Shown here: positions 36,183 to 46,229 of the stretch, piece by piece | Layout: the number at the start of each line of letters is the position of its first letter | Position numbering within the stretch: position 1 is the stretch's first letter | Assembly: GCA_965658745.1 (NCBI GenBank) | Contig: CBFHTK010000002.1 | Coordinates: 248,001 to 312,000 of the forward strand | Length of the DNA stretch: 64,000 bases | Direction: 5' to 3' | Origin: JAHDFB01 sp965658745 | GTDB lineage: Bacteria; Bacteroidota; Bacteroidia; Chitinophagales; Saprospiraceae | Notes under the pieces: model-generated | The model's database searches: none | What the model saw: the letters and a program-made list of their open reading frames with translations, nothing else | What the model was told of the DNA's origin: nothing | Position numbers and translations under genes: made by a program

Positions 36183-36431
36183 ATGTCAAGGAGAAGTGCC
36201 AAAAAGTTTGATTACGGGGAAGGTATTTATTACTTCATCTTAAAAAAGGGTTTTCGCTCAGAGATTGTTATAAAGCGAGTATCACTTTTGAAAGCCGTTC
36301 AAGCATTTAAGTATTATTTAAATACAAATGCTGGAGAACCAGAATGGCTTGGGAAATGGGACGGAAGTAAATTCGTTGAAACCAATTTCCAAAAGTTGGT
36401 AAAAGATGAATTAAAGCCTTCTATTGCTTAA
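36183..36431 (+). CDS. Small conserved protein of unknown function, downstream of rpsU
   Basis: This 82-residue protein has a basic N terminus (SRRSAKKFDYGEGIYYF) and a compact alpha/beta body ending KLVKDELKPSIA. There is no Cys pair and no membrane segment. It is co-transcribed with rpsU (nine-base gap, shared terminator), which hints at a role in translation, but I recognise no family. Confidence 0.6.
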   Translation: MSRRSAKKFDYGEGIYYFILKKGFRSEIVIKRVSLLKAVQAFKYYLNTNAGEPEWLGKWDGSKFVETNFQKLVKDELKPSIA

Positions 36432-36459
36432 TCAACACGACAGAAACGATAAATTAATT

Positions 36460-36487
36460 AAAGCTCACTCAGGTGAGCTTTTTTTTT
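36460..36487 (+). terminator. Rho-independent terminator of rpsU operon
   Basis: A 9-bp perfect stem (AAAGCTCAC with GTGAGCTTT) with a TCAG loop runs into an uninterrupted T tail. Confidence 0.9.
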
Positions 36488-36579
36488 GCCTTCTTATATA
36501 ACATAGTCTGCGACTTTTCCTTCGGTCAATTAGTAGTATTCAGAAGGGTTAGTTTTCACTAAAGTTTTATCTTTACGAT

Positions 36580-39276
36580 ATGAGATTTACTTTTCTTCTA
36601 AGCATTTTACTTGTTGTTTTTACTTCTCCGATTTTTTCACAGATCATTGAGAAATTCGACGATGAATTTATCTCAGATGACCTTGAGTTACCTGTAGGAG
36701 TATTGATTGATCCAGAAGGTAGAGTGCTAGTGTGGGAGAAAGGTGGTAAAGTTAAATGGGTTTCTACAGAAGTCGGAGTTGAACCAATTACTATTCTAGA
36801 TATTTCTGAGAAAGTCGCTAGTTGGGCAGATCAAGGCTTGATGTGTGTTGCTCTAGATCCAGACTACGCATTTAATCGCAATTTATATGTAGCCTACGCA
36901 ATGGATCGATACTATCTAGAGCATCATCAAGATTCCAACTATAGGCCCGATTCTACTGTTACTAAGCAAGCTACAATTGGTCGGATTGCTAGATATACGA
37001 TGAATGAATCTTTTGACCAAGTTATCCCCGATTCTGAACATATAATAATTGGAAAATCCTTTGAGGATGGTGTTTCAATCTCAGCGGATTTTCATGGACT
37101 TGGATCAATCGTATTTGGTGATGATGGTTCTTTACTTTTCTCAGTTGGTGATGGAGGCAACGATGAGGAAGATGAGCCAGATCAAAATCACTTTTACGCA
37201 GACCAAGCTTTGGAAGATGGGATTATCACAGAAAAGGAAATTGTAGGACCATATCGAGCCCAACTTCTCGACAATATGAATGGTAAGATTCTCAGAATAC
37301 ACCCAATTACGGGAGAGGCATATCCAAGTAATCCATTTTATGAACAAGATAATCCTTCAAGTGATAGATCGAAAGTCTATTCTCTTGGCCACAGAAACCC
37401 TTTCGCTTTTGTTAAAGTGCCAAACACAGGAGATGTAATAGCCGAAATGGGTAATCCGGGTTTTTTATTTAGTGGTGATGTCGGTGGAGGAGCTTGGGAG
37501 GAATTGAACTTCATCGATACTGCGGGACTTAATTTTGGATGGCCAAATTTTGAAGCTTATCTAAATCAATGGCCTTATCATTTTCAGCTAATCAAGGAAA
37601 ATAAGGACGCCCCTAATCCCGAAGGTGCATTGTGTGATCGACCTTACTTTCATTTTCAAGATCTAATATCCAATGAATTGAAAGATGGTGGAGTTCCATT
37701 CTACCCAAATCCCTGCGTGCCTGAGATTGACATTTCTAGTAACACTCAAACTTTTATTCAGAGACCACCTGTAATCGCTTGGAGTAATTCCAAATGGAAT
37801 TTACCCGAAAGAACAATTGTGAAATCTCTGGTGTCAAATGATTTAGTCATACGCGATCAGTTGGCATTTCCACTGGGAATTGTTGATAAAGATTTCGGAG
37901 GATACTCGAGCATGCCGGGATTCTGGTATAGTTCAGGAAGCTTGCCAGATTCTATGAATAATTCGCTGTTTGTAGCAGATTTTTCTGGTTGGATCAGAGC
38001 TTTTCGTTTTGACGAAGATTATCAGTTGATCAAAGTAACTACTATTAAGGAAGACGTGAAAGGGATCGTAAGGATGGCTTTTCACGAAGAAGAGCAAGCA
38101 ATTTATTACGTGGATATCGAAGAGAATACTTTGCACCGTCTGATCTATGATGGTAATCCAAGGCCTATCGCTCTTATCGAAGTTGATAAAAACTATGGTG
38201 CGTCTCCTTTTACGGTGAGTTTCGATGGTTCAGGTTCCTATGATCCAAGAGGTGAGAATTTAGAGTATGAATGGGATTTTGGGGATGGGTCCAAAAGCAC
38301 TTCTGTTAATCCGTCACACGTATTTGTTAACGCTGCGGGCTCCAAAGCATTTGAAGTTAGTCTCAAAGTCACCGACGAAGTTGGGCAAATTGCAGTGCAT
38401 AAAGTTACTGTATCGGTGAATAATACGCCACCTGTTGTTGATATTGCTGGTGCAAAGGATGGCGATTTTTATACCATTTCTGGGAGGAACTATATTCCTC
38501 TCAAGGGTTTGGCAGTAGATAATGAGGAGTCCAACGAGAGTCTGATATTTACTTGGGAACAATTCCTACATCATAATTTCCATTTTCATCCTGAAAATCC
38601 GGTTATTGACTCTGTGTTTACAGCCGTCACTGAACCATTAGGTTGCAAAGATGAAGACTATTGGTATAGGGTGCGTCTGACGGTTGAAGATTCATACGGT
38701 TTATCCGATGTCAAGGAAATCAATATATACCCAGATTGCCAGCCTTCAGACATAGAAATATCCTGGCTTCCTGAATATTTGGACGATAATAAAGTGCTGC
38801 TGAATTGGAGTATTCCAAATGCTGAAGGAGTATGCGAAATAGAGCGGTTTGATTATGCTGGTAATTATACACTGCTGAACTCATTAGAAGTAGGAACTGG
38901 TCAATCAGGTTTTGAATATATAGATAATGACCCCTTGGTAGGTATCAATACCTATAGAATCAGGAATGTACGGAATGATGGTCGTTATGACTATTCTTCA
39001 ATGAGATCAGTCTATTTTCCATACAAACCAGTATGTCAGGCATATCCTTCGCTTTCGATTGATAAGGTCGAACTAAGTTGGAGAGCTAGTTTTTGGGAAC
39101 CGCTATCCATTCGTGTTGTTGATATAAAAGGAGCACTTGTATGGGAAAAAACATGGAATGTTGATGAGATTCCACAATCATATTCTTTGGACGTAAGTCC
39201 CTTTTCACCTGGACAGTACATTGTTCTTTTTCAGGTAAACGGAGAGACCATTAGTCGACAGATTACTAGGATATAA
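36580..39276 (+). CDS. Exported PQQ-dependent sugar-dehydrogenase-like protein with PKD and T9SS domains
   Basis: A signal peptide (cleavage after IFSQ) precedes a glucose/sorbosone dehydrogenase propeller (about 25-520). Family blocks include PVGVLIDPEGRVLVWEKGG, GLMCVALDPDYAFNRNLYVA, HGLGSIVFGDDGSLLFSVGD and SLGHRNPFAF. A PKD domain follows at about 540-620 (FDGSGSYDPRG, YEWDFGDGS). The last 75 residues look like a T9SS sorting domain ending in RQITRI. Related proteins oxidise sugars with PQQ and calcium; I did not verify the PQQ ligands, so activity is inferred. It should be placed on the cell surface or released. It has no close neighbour on its strand. Confidence 0.85.
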   Translation: MRFTFLLSILLVVFTSPIFSQIIEKFDDEFISDDLELPVGVLIDPEGRVLVWEKGGKVKWVSTEVGVEPITILDISEKVASWADQGLMCVALDPDYAFNRNLYVAYAMDRYYLEHHQDSNYRPDSTVTKQATIGRIARYTMNESFDQVIPDSEHIIIGKSFEDGVSISADFHGLGSIVFGDDGSLLFSVGDGGNDEEDEPDQNHFYADQALEDGIITEKEIVGPYRAQLLDNMNGKILRIHPITGEAYPSNPFYEQDNPSSDRSKVYSLGHRNPFAFVKVPNTGDVIAEMGNPGFLFSGDVGGGAWEELNFIDTAGLNFGWPNFEAYLNQWPYHFQLIKENKDAPNPEGALCDRPYFHFQDLISNELKDGGVPFYPNPCVPEIDISSNTQTFIQRPPVIAWSNSKWNLPERTIVKSLVSNDLVIRDQLAFPLGIVDKDFGGYSSMPGFWYSSGSLPDSMNNSLFVADFSGWIRAFRFDEDYQLIKVTTIKEDVKGIVRMAFHEEEQAIYYVDIEENTLHRLIYDGNPRPIALIEVDKNYGASPFTVSFDGSGSYDPRGENLEYEWDFGDGSKSTSVNPSHVFVNAAGSKAFEVSLKVTDEVGQIAVHKVTVSVNNTPPVVDIAGAKDGDFYTISGRNYIPLKGLAVDNEESNESLIFTWEQFLHHNFHFHPENPVIDSVFTAVTEPLGCKDEDYWYRVRLTVEDSYGLSDVKEINIYPDCQPSDIEISWLPEYLDDNKVLLNWSIPNAEGVCEIERFDYAGNYTLLNSLEVGTGQSGFEYIDNDPLVGINTYRIRNVRNDGRYDYSSMRSVYFPYKPVCQAYPSLSIDKVELSWRASFWEPLSIRVVDIKGALVWEKTWNVDEIPQSYSLDVSPFSPGQYIVLFQVNGETISRQITRI

Positions 39277-39614
39277 TTACGGTGTTTCAATAAACCTAAC
39301 TTTTCCCATTATATGCCCATAACAAGCCTAAGGTCTTTTTTCTACTTTTACTCACAGGTAGCAATTACCATCAGTCATTGTAACACTGCCTCCTCTACCT
39401 CTCTGGTACATTTTTATTTTGTTAATCTGAATGGTATAGGTCTGATGAGTCCATATTAAACATTGAGTTTACATCCTTTTGGATTCGAGTAATAAGCATA
39501 TTTTTTCCGACATGATTTAAATTAGGAACTTGATAATATTACTAAGATAAATGGTTTTGATTTATGCAATAAATACAATGCAAATAGGTTATAAATTGAA
39601 TCAAACTAATAGAA
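39277..39614. other. Intergenic region, no gene seen
   Basis: These 338 bp are AT-rich, with no supportable frame, hairpin or promoter box. Confidence 0.5.
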
Positions 39615-39995
39615 ATGCAAAACCAACTAAAAAAATTGATCAAAACCTCACTATTTCTTCTAGTACTTGTGCTTTTTACCTCCTGTCAAAATGTTGAATT
39701 TGACACAGAAAAGATTTATGGCGAATGGAAAGTTGTCGATTGGGAGATTGTTACTACTGGCGAAAAGCGTGGCAATCAGATGGATATGTCATTTGTGAAA
39801 GAGGATGATTATGTGGTCGACTATGGTTCTGAAAAAGAAGAGGGTAAATTCTGGATTAGAAATCAATATCTCTATACGCTCGAAAATGGAGAAGCTGAGA
39901 AAAAGGTGAAATTGCTTGACCTGAAAACTGACACGCTTTCATTTCAAATGAACCGAGCAGGAGAAATCGAGAATGTGCTACTTGTAAAGAAGTAG
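39615..39995 (+). CDS. Small lipoprotein, lipocalin-like
   Basis: A lipoprotein signal (VLFTSC) anchors a mature part of about 100 residues. It begins IYGEWKVVDWEI, has several beta strands (KFWIRNQYLYTL, VKLLDLKTDTLSFQM) and ends VLLVKK. The GxW start and strand order resemble small lipocalin-like proteins common in Bacteroidota. Function unknown. Confidence 0.65.
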   Translation: MQNQLKKLIKTSLFLLVLVLFTSCQNVEFDTEKIYGEWKVVDWEIVTTGEKRGNQMDMSFVKEDDYVVDYGSEKEEGKFWIRNQYLYTLENGEAEKKVKLLDLKTDTLSFQMNRAGEIENVLLVKK

Positions 39996-40171
39996 GTTTA
40001 TTGGGCAACATAATCAGTGCTTCAGCAAAGTGCTTATAAAGCAATTAATAGTGGACGAACACTCAACTACTTTGAGTGATTGTAGATATTTTCTTCTGTT
40101 TTCAGTTGTAAAATACTGTGGAACACTGTTTATAATTTAATGATAAACAATTAGTTAGGTGTATTTTATTT

Positions 40172-40900
40172 CTAGTCAACTTTGAATTCTCTCTTTACTC
40201 GTCCCATCGCGACCAATTCATCATCCCATCTTTTATGATCTAGTGAGTCTATTTTCAATCCAAATCCTTGAGCTGCAGATCTAGCTGAAGTCTCGTGAAC
40301 AAAGAATTTATCCTGTAGGAATACACCTACATGAGTAATACGATCATTTGTCGTATTTGGAGCTTTGAAGAATAGCAGATCTCCTAGTGCTCGATCGTCG
40401 AAATTTATTTTATCGCAGTACTTTTTAAGAATACCTCTAGATCCGCCTCTGATATCATGATGGAATATTTTGTCTTGCATGATTCGCGCGAAACCGCTGC
40501 AATCAATTCCTCATTGCTTTGCCTTCTTTTTCCATCCTGGCTCTCCATAACCTTTCCAATTTGGCGTCCTGTAGTTTGTTTTTAACCAAGAAACGATAAA
40601 CCAGTATATTTTTGTTTCATACTCCTTCAATTCGGAAATGGGTGTGAGCATTTCTGCATACTTTGATTCCAATGCTAAAAAAGCTGCGGTTTGCAAAATG
40701 TTGTCTTTCTGCTGACTTTTAGACGGAGATTTTTCTTCAAGTACTTTGTCAATCCGACTATTTTGAATTTGAGTTACCTCTATCGCTTTGATGTTCGTAG
40801 TGTCAACTTTTTGATTTACAGAAGTCGACCTATTACTTTCAGCGCAAGAGAATAGTAACAGACTGCTAAGTAAAATATTAATGTAAATGTATGTGCTCAT
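40172..40900 (-). pseudogene. NlpC/P60 cell-wall peptidase lipoprotein interrupted by a TGA codon
   Basis: One reading frame of about 243 codons from the ATG at 40900 carries a single in-frame TGA (plus-strand 40511-40513). Before it are a lipoprotein signal (LLLFSC) and a linker region. Immediately after it comes GIDCSGFAR, the NlpC/P60 catalytic Cys block, followed by LGDLLFFKAP and ITHVGVFLQDKFFVHET (catalytic His). The nonsense codon falls four residues before the catalytic Cys, so the truncated product would be inactive. The rest of the frame is intact, so the change looks recent, may be a sequencing error, or may be read through. An NlpC/P60 enzyme would cut peptidoglycan stem peptides. 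Confidence 0.75.
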
Positions 40901-41059
40901 TTGATTACAAAGATGAAATATTACTTTTGACAGAATATTGAAAAGAAATTTCAATATAGGTTTAATGGTTTTTTAAATGTGCTCGCTACTTATTATGAAC
41001 GATTTTTATAGCAAGCTAATTTTCATTTTTGTGATTTACTTACTAAAACTCAATTCTCT

Positions 41060-41476
41060 ATGAAATTAAACTTTACTTTCTCAATATTTTATTTGATGCT
41101 TTTTGGGTCTATTATGGTAGTAGGATGTTTCAATCTAGATAGACAAGAGATGGATTCATCTGTGCTCGAGGCAGGTGAAATATTGGAAGATCAAGTTGTG
41201 AAACATGCGATTGGTTATATCGAAGTTTTCAAGCTACAGACTGGGAGATATCCAGCAAGTTTGGAGAGAATGACCAAATTGAATGCTCTTGATCAACAGG
41301 TATTTCAGGATCAATTGTATTATAAAAGACTTGAGGAGGGATATCGTTTGGATTTGATCAAGGGATTTATGGGAACTGACGAGATTCATTTGAGCGTATC
41401 GAGTGATTATTGGCAGGGAACGGGTCTGCAAGAGTCAAATATGCTTAAGTCAGTTGAGCAGAAGGATGCCAATTGA
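41060..41476 (+). CDS. Small lipoprotein of unknown function
   Basis: The signal ends at VVGC and gives a mature lipoprotein of about 115 residues. The middle part, IGYIEVFKLQTGRYPASLER, is like the post-helix segment of type II secretion pseudopilins (GRYPxSL), but no prepilin motif is present. It may be an envelope protein of the cell. Function unknown. Confidence 0.55.
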   Translation: MKLNFTFSIFYLMLFGSIMVVGCFNLDRQEMDSSVLEAGEILEDQVVKHAIGYIEVFKLQTGRYPASLERMTKLNALDQQVFQDQLYYKRLEEGYRLDLIKGFMGTDEIHLSVSSDYWQGTGLQESNMLKSVEQKDAN

Positions 41477-41643
41477 AAAAATCAGGATAATACTTTTCAA
41501 CAAATTCCGTATTTTGGTCAAACTTAGATTCAATGCGGTCTCGAAATTCTCAACAGATTGTCCATTGCATCAAGCAAAGCTTTTTGGAATCATCCAAAAA
41601 TCAAATAGTTATAAACGTAATCAAAACATCTAATCTTCAAATA

Positions 41644-43530
41644 ATGACAAAACGTATAGTTTTTTTCCTATTAGTTTCTGCCTTTTTTACGCTTGGAAGC
41701 TTAAATCTTCAAGCACAGAGCAATGTTCTAGAGGAACTCGATGAAATCGCCATTGTAGATCAAAAGTTCATGATGCCTATGCGAGATGGTATCAGACTTG
41801 CAACTGACATTTACCGTCCAAAAACCGATAAAAAAGTACCGATTATATTCTCTCGAACACCCTATAATTTCAATTCTTGGGGAGATGGAAAGCAGAGAAC
41901 CAGAACTGCTCAAAGAGCATTGGAAGCAGTTAAAAGAGGATATGCCTATGTAGTGCAGAATGAGCGTGGACGCTACTATTCGGAGGGAGAATGGGATATT
42001 TTAGGGGTGCCATTAACCGATGGTTATGATGCTTTTACATGGATGAAAGATCAGTCTTGGTCAAATGGTAAAATAGGAACTTTAGGATGCTCTTCAACTG
42101 CTGAATGGCAAATGGCCGTAGCTGCTTTGGACCATCCATCCCATGCAGCAATGGTTCCTCAAGGTTATGGAGCTGGAGTAGGAAGAGTAGGAGATATTAA
42201 TGAGCAGGGAAATTGGTATCGTGGAGGTGCAGAACAGATGTTATTTTTTGCATGGTTATACGGAGTTGAGCATGATAAATTCAAACCAAGAATTCCAGCT
42301 GGAGCAACACAAGAAGATTTAATCAGAATATCTAGATTCTATGATTTAGCGCCTGAGAATCCAAAGGTTGATATGTCCGAAGCTTTGAATCATTTACCAA
42401 TTCAAGATATTCTCAAAAATATCAATGGTAAGCATGAGATTTTTGATAAAATGATCATTCGAAAACCCAATGATCCTGCATGGTATGAAGGTGGTATTTA
42501 TCACGATGATATGGAATTGGCTGTACCTAGTTTCTGGTTTGCATCTTGGTATGATGTATCGATCACTCCCAATATTGCGCTGTTTAATCATGTCAGAAAT
42601 AATGCGAAGGATGCCGAAATCAGGGATAATCAATACCTTGTTATCGCACCAACTTTGCATTGCGGATATACACGAGCAAAAGAGAATACAATTGTCGGAG
42701 AACGAAGTGTGGGAGATGCTCGATTGAACTACAGGGAGCAGATTTATGCTTGGTTTGATTTGTGGTTAAAAGGGGAAGCAAATGATTTTAAAGAAAAAAC
42801 TCCGAGAGTTCAGTATTACACCATGGGTAGCAACGAATGGCAAGCCGCAGACACCTGGCCTCCAGAAGATGCTGTATCTACAACATACTACCTGAATAGT
42901 GATGGGCAAGCAAATAGCCTTTTCGGTGATGGGAAACTTTCTACCTCAAAACCAACTTCAGACAATCCAGATGGTTTCGTATATGATCCTATGAACCCAG
43001 TTCCTTCTTACGGAGGTAATGTCTGTTGTACTGGAAATGCCATTAAAGGTGGTGCTTTTGATCAAAGACAAATGGAAACTCGAAATGATATCTTGGTTTA
43101 CACTACGGATGCTCTAAATGAAGGAGTTGAAGTTTCTGGCTTCATAGAATCTACATTGTATGTATCTTCTGATGTTAAGGATACTGATTTTACGATCAAG
43201 TTAATTGACGTTTATCCTGATGGAACAGCTTATAATCTAGACGAAACAATTCAGCGTGTGCGCTATCGTGAAGGTTACGATAAAGAAGTCTTAATGGAAG
43301 AAGGGAAAGTATATAAGGTTGACTTGACTCCTATGTCTACAAGTAACTACTTTGAAAAAGGCCATAGTATCAGAATTGAAATATCAAGTAGTAATTTTCC
43401 AAGGTTTGCTAGAAACTTGAACACGGGTGGTAATAATTATGATGAAAAAGAGGGTATTATTGCAAATAACAATGTTCATCACTCGGTGGAATATCCATCT
43501 CACATCAAGCTTCCTATGATCAAGAAGTAG
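41644..43530 (+). CDS. CocE/NonD-family alpha/beta hydrolase (X-Pro dipeptidyl-peptidase S15 type), exported
   Basis: The start at 41644 puts a signal peptide first (cleavage after LQAQ). The protein then has the CocE/S15 pattern: MMPMRDGIRLATDIYRP, QNERGRYYSEGEW, GTLGCSSTAEWQM with the nucleophile Ser, and FDLWLKGE. The C-terminal domain has the jelly-roll found in S15/cocaine esterases (SGFIESTLYVSSD). The length, 628 residues, is normal. It likely hydrolyses esters or N-terminal dipeptides in the periplasm. There is no operon partner. Confidence 0.9.
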   Translation: MTKRIVFFLLVSAFFTLGSLNLQAQSNVLEELDEIAIVDQKFMMPMRDGIRLATDIYRPKTDKKVPIIFSRTPYNFNSWGDGKQRTRTAQRALEAVKRGYAYVVQNERGRYYSEGEWDILGVPLTDGYDAFTWMKDQSWSNGKIGTLGCSSTAEWQMAVAALDHPSHAAMVPQGYGAGVGRVGDINEQGNWYRGGAEQMLFFAWLYGVEHDKFKPRIPAGATQEDLIRISRFYDLAPENPKVDMSEALNHLPIQDILKNINGKHEIFDKMIIRKPNDPAWYEGGIYHDDMELAVPSFWFASWYDVSITPNIALFNHVRNNAKDAEIRDNQYLVIAPTLHCGYTRAKENTIVGERSVGDARLNYREQIYAWFDLWLKGEANDFKEKTPRVQYYTMGSNEWQAADTWPPEDAVSTTYYLNSDGQANSLFGDGKLSTSKPTSDNPDGFVYDPMNPVPSYGGNVCCTGNAIKGGAFDQRQMETRNDILVYTTDALNEGVEVSGFIESTLYVSSDVKDTDFTIKLIDVYPDGTAYNLDETIQRVRYREGYDKEVLMEEGKVYKVDLTPMSTSNYFEKGHSIRIEISSSNFPRFARNLNTGGNNYDEKEGIIANNNVHHSVEYPSHIKLPMIKK

Positions 43531-43691
43531 AGAAAGATTCAAATGGCGGATTAACGAAAGATGCAGATCTTTGTATTTCAAGCTATCCTTACAAACCATA
43601 GGTTGGGAGGATATGCTAGAAATCATTTTTGTCGCTTAATTTCGATAGTAAAGACCTTCCGATTTCTATCTGATTGTGTAAAATATTAAAC

Positions 43692-44891
43692 ATGACCCCT
43701 TCAGAAATTCTTAGTCAAGCATTCACCCTGCCATGTGGCGTGACCATACCCAACCGTGTTGTCAAATCAGCCATGAGCGAAAACAATGCTGACTCAGGAG
43801 GTAGACCTTCTGATAGAATCATCAAGTTATACGAGACTTGGGGTGAAGGAGGAGCAGGAATTTTAGTGTCTGGGAATGTTATGATGGATTCTAAGGCACT
43901 GGGGGAAGCACACAATGTTGTAGTGGAAAATGAAGAATTCCTGCCAGAGCTAACCGAGTGGGCGAATAAAGCGCAGCGAAATGGTAGTCATCTTTGGATG
44001 CAGATCAATCATCCGGGTCGACAAGCTCCAAAATTAAATGAAGAAGTAGTTAGCCCTTCAAATGTTGAATTGGATGTTATTAAAGGTATGTTTAAAGCAC
44101 CTAGGCCTTTGAACGATGAGGAAATTTGGGAAATTGTCGAGGGTTTTGGAACAACAGCTCATGTCGCTAAGAAAGCAGGATTTAAAGGGGTCCAGATTCA
44201 CGGAGCTCATGGGTATCTAGTCAGTCAATTTCTATCAGCTAAAACGAACCTGAGGAATGACAAATGGGGTGGGAGTTTAGAAAATAGAGCTCGATTTGTC
44301 TTGGAAATCTATAGAAACATTAGATCGAAAGTAGGACCGAAGTATCCTATCGGTATCAAGATAAATTCAGCGGACTTTCAACGTGGTGCATTTACTGAAG
44401 AGGAATCCTTGCGAGTTATTCAGCTCTTAACAGAAGTGGGTATTGATATGATAGAAGTATCTGGTGGTACGTATGAACGAGCAGCTATGATGGGTAATAA
44501 GCAAAAGGAAAGTACAAAAAAACGTGAAGCATACTTTGCGGATTTCATTGTAAAGGCTCGGAGAATAACAAAGGCGCCATTACTTCTTACAGGAGGTTTT
44601 AGAACCGCAGAGCTTATGGCGAAAGCTATTGAAAATGACGAATTGGATTTTGTTGGAATAGCGCGACCATTTGCTGTCGATCCCTTCTTGGCAAAAGGAC
44701 TGTTGGATGGATCAGTTAAGACTATTAAGGCTGGTAAGGTTGACACTGGAATTCGATTTATAGACCGCTTAGGTATTATGAATATAGCCTGGCATGCAGC
44801 CAATATGAAAATTATCGGAGAAGGCAGAAAGCCAAATCCGCAGCTAAGTCCATGGAAGGTATTCCTCAAGTTTATATGGTCACATAGATAG
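43692..44891 (+). CDS. NADH:flavin oxidoreductase (Old Yellow Enzyme family)
   Basis: I took the ATG at 43692, which fits the family N terminus, over one six codons upstream. Motifs include LPCGVTIPNRVVKSAMSE, QINHPGRQAPK, GVQIHGAHGYLVSQFLS with active-site His, LRNDKWGGSLENRARF and PLLLTGGFRT for FMN phosphate. It should reduce activated C=C bonds with FMN and NAD(P)H. The DUF1835 gene follows 28 bases later. Confidence 0.92.
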   Translation: MTPSEILSQAFTLPCGVTIPNRVVKSAMSENNADSGGRPSDRIIKLYETWGEGGAGILVSGNVMMDSKALGEAHNVVVENEEFLPELTEWANKAQRNGSHLWMQINHPGRQAPKLNEEVVSPSNVELDVIKGMFKAPRPLNDEEIWEIVEGFGTTAHVAKKAGFKGVQIHGAHGYLVSQFLSAKTNLRNDKWGGSLENRARFVLEIYRNIRSKVGPKYPIGIKINSADFQRGAFTEEESLRVIQLLTEVGIDMIEVSGGTYERAAMMGNKQKESTKKREAYFADFIVKARRITKAPLLLTGGFRTAELMAKAIENDELDFVGIARPFAVDPFLAKGLLDGSVKTIKAGKVDTGIRFIDRLGIMNIAWHAANMKIIGEGRKPNPQLSPWKVFLKFIWSHR

Positions 44892-44919
44892 TGTGGTCAA
44901 TAGAATTCAAGACTATAAG

Positions 44920-45666
44920 ATGAAGAAGCAGTATCATGTGTTGAATGGAGATGCGTTATTTGAGCAGTTTCCCAAGTCCATAGAGGGAAGTCTTATCATA
45001 ATTAGGGAGTGTTTGGTAGAAGGGAATGTCATGGGTGCTGACCTGAAAGAGTTCTTTAACTCGAGAGCGCAGTTTTTGAGTGAGAAATATAGCGGAAGCC
45101 TTCAAGATTACTATGACAAAGTTGCTTCTGAATTCGAAAAAATTATCGCAATTGAGGAAGATTGCGATATCAATCTATGGTTTGAGGATGATTTATTCTG
45201 TCAGGTGAATTTTTGGTTTGTTGTTTCACTTTTGAATCAAGGTAGTTCCAATAAGAATGTGTTTCTGGTACGCCCAATGGAACATTCACCCTATGGCTTT
45301 GGTGGATTATCGGCATCAGAACTTACTTCTATTTACGAAAAGCGAATACATTTAAATGATCTACAATCCTTTGAAGACCTTTGGAAATCATTTAAAATGA
45401 ATGAGTTGAATCAACTATTGGCGAAAGCCAAAATGTTAAGTACTAAATTTCCATTTATACTAGATGCAGCAGGAGCTCATCGCGATCGAAACCTATCAAA
45501 TGAAATAAATGGACGACTGGTTCAAGCTTTGTTGGAAATCATGAACGAACTAGATACCGAAGAATTTGGATTGGTGTTTCAAGAGTTTTGCAAGAGGGAA
45601 AGTATATATGGTTTTGGTGATGCACAGGTTAAAACACTCTATGATATTGCTATCAATAATCGATAG
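44920..45666 (+). CDS. DUF1835 domain protein
   Basis: From the ATG at 44920 the protein reads KKQYHVLNGDALFEQFP, then IIIRECLVEGNV, and has the conserved EDCDINLWFEDDLFCQVNFW block of DUF1835. The C-terminal third is helical. DUF1835 proteins have no settled function in Bacteroidota. It is probably co-transcribed with the OYE gene. Confidence 0.8.
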   Translation: MKKQYHVLNGDALFEQFPKSIEGSLIIIRECLVEGNVMGADLKEFFNSRAQFLSEKYSGSLQDYYDKVASEFEKIIAIEEDCDINLWFEDDLFCQVNFWFVVSLLNQGSSNKNVFLVRPMEHSPYGFGGLSASELTSIYEKRIHLNDLQSFEDLWKSFKMNELNQLLAKAKMLSTKFPFILDAAGAHRDRNLSNEINGRLVQALLEIMNELDTEEFGLVFQEFCKRESIYGFGDAQVKTLYDIAINNR

Positions 45667-45686
45667 TTAGATTGTATGATTGCCAT

Positions 45687-45715
45687 AAAAAAGGAGACTA
45701 GCCAAACTAGTCTCC
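45687..45715 (-). terminator. Rho-independent terminator for the cytochrome c gene
   Basis: A 9-bp stem (GGAGACTAG with CTAGTCTCC) and 5-base loop have a T run on the minus strand (A-run 45687-45692). It ends the cytochrome c transcript and may also stop the DUF1835 transcript. Confidence 0.82.
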
Positions 45716-45788
45716 GGAATTAAGGATAGTAATTCTAATAAGATACACTTGCCAATAAGAAAAACTTACCAACAACTGCACTCGAATT

Positions 45789-46229
45789 CTATGATTGTTT
45801 CAACATTAGATATGCGATTATGTCTGCTAATTTACCCTTGATTTGATCTTCTGTCAGATTCTCTTGTTTTGAGAATACTTCACCCCAAACAGGCATATCT
45901 CTAGATCCGTGAGATTTAGCCATTTTACGACCGTCGATCATACTTGCGACGTACATTATTGGAAATTCATTATTGCTAGTTGAAGAACGAATCTGAGTCA
46001 AGTCCGCTGGTCTCTTTGAAAGTGAATCAACTTTTATTCCTTTTCCATCGATTCCATGGCATGAACTACAGTATTTAGCGAAGTGTTCTTTTCCTTTGAC
46101 AGCTTGCGCCCATTTGGAATTCTTGGGGGGCTTCTTAACACAACTTGTAATACTGACCAAAAGAAATGCTGACAAGAAAGTGAATAAGATTCCAAAGTTC
46201 CTGATCGAGAAGAGTTTTGATTTTTCCAT
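45789..46229 (-). CDS. Cytochrome c lipoprotein (class I, monoheme)
   Basis: A lipobox (VSITSC) anchors a mature protein of about 115 residues with the heme site CSSCHGIDGKG (CxxCH) and a C-terminal Met region (DMPVWGEVF). It should carry electrons at the outer face of the inner membrane. It is monocistronic with its own terminator. It opens the redox region that contains the Crp/Fnr regulon. Confidence 0.9.
   Translation of the reverse strand: MEKSKLFSIRNFGILFTFLSAFLLVSITSCVKKPPKNSKWAQAVKGKEHFAKYCSSCHGIDGKGIKVDSLSKRPADLTQIRSSTSNNEFPIMYVASMIDGRKMAKSHGSRDMPVWGEVFSKQENLTEDQIKGKLADIIAYLMLKQS

Noticed and set aside
40511..40513. TGA as selenocysteine codon
   Set aside because: The catalytic Cys is present four residues later and no selenocysteine insertion hairpin was noticed.
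44420..44869. 149-codon minus-strand frame inside the OYE gene
   Set aside because: It is a shadow of a well-supported gene with strong FMN-enzyme motifs on the plus strand.
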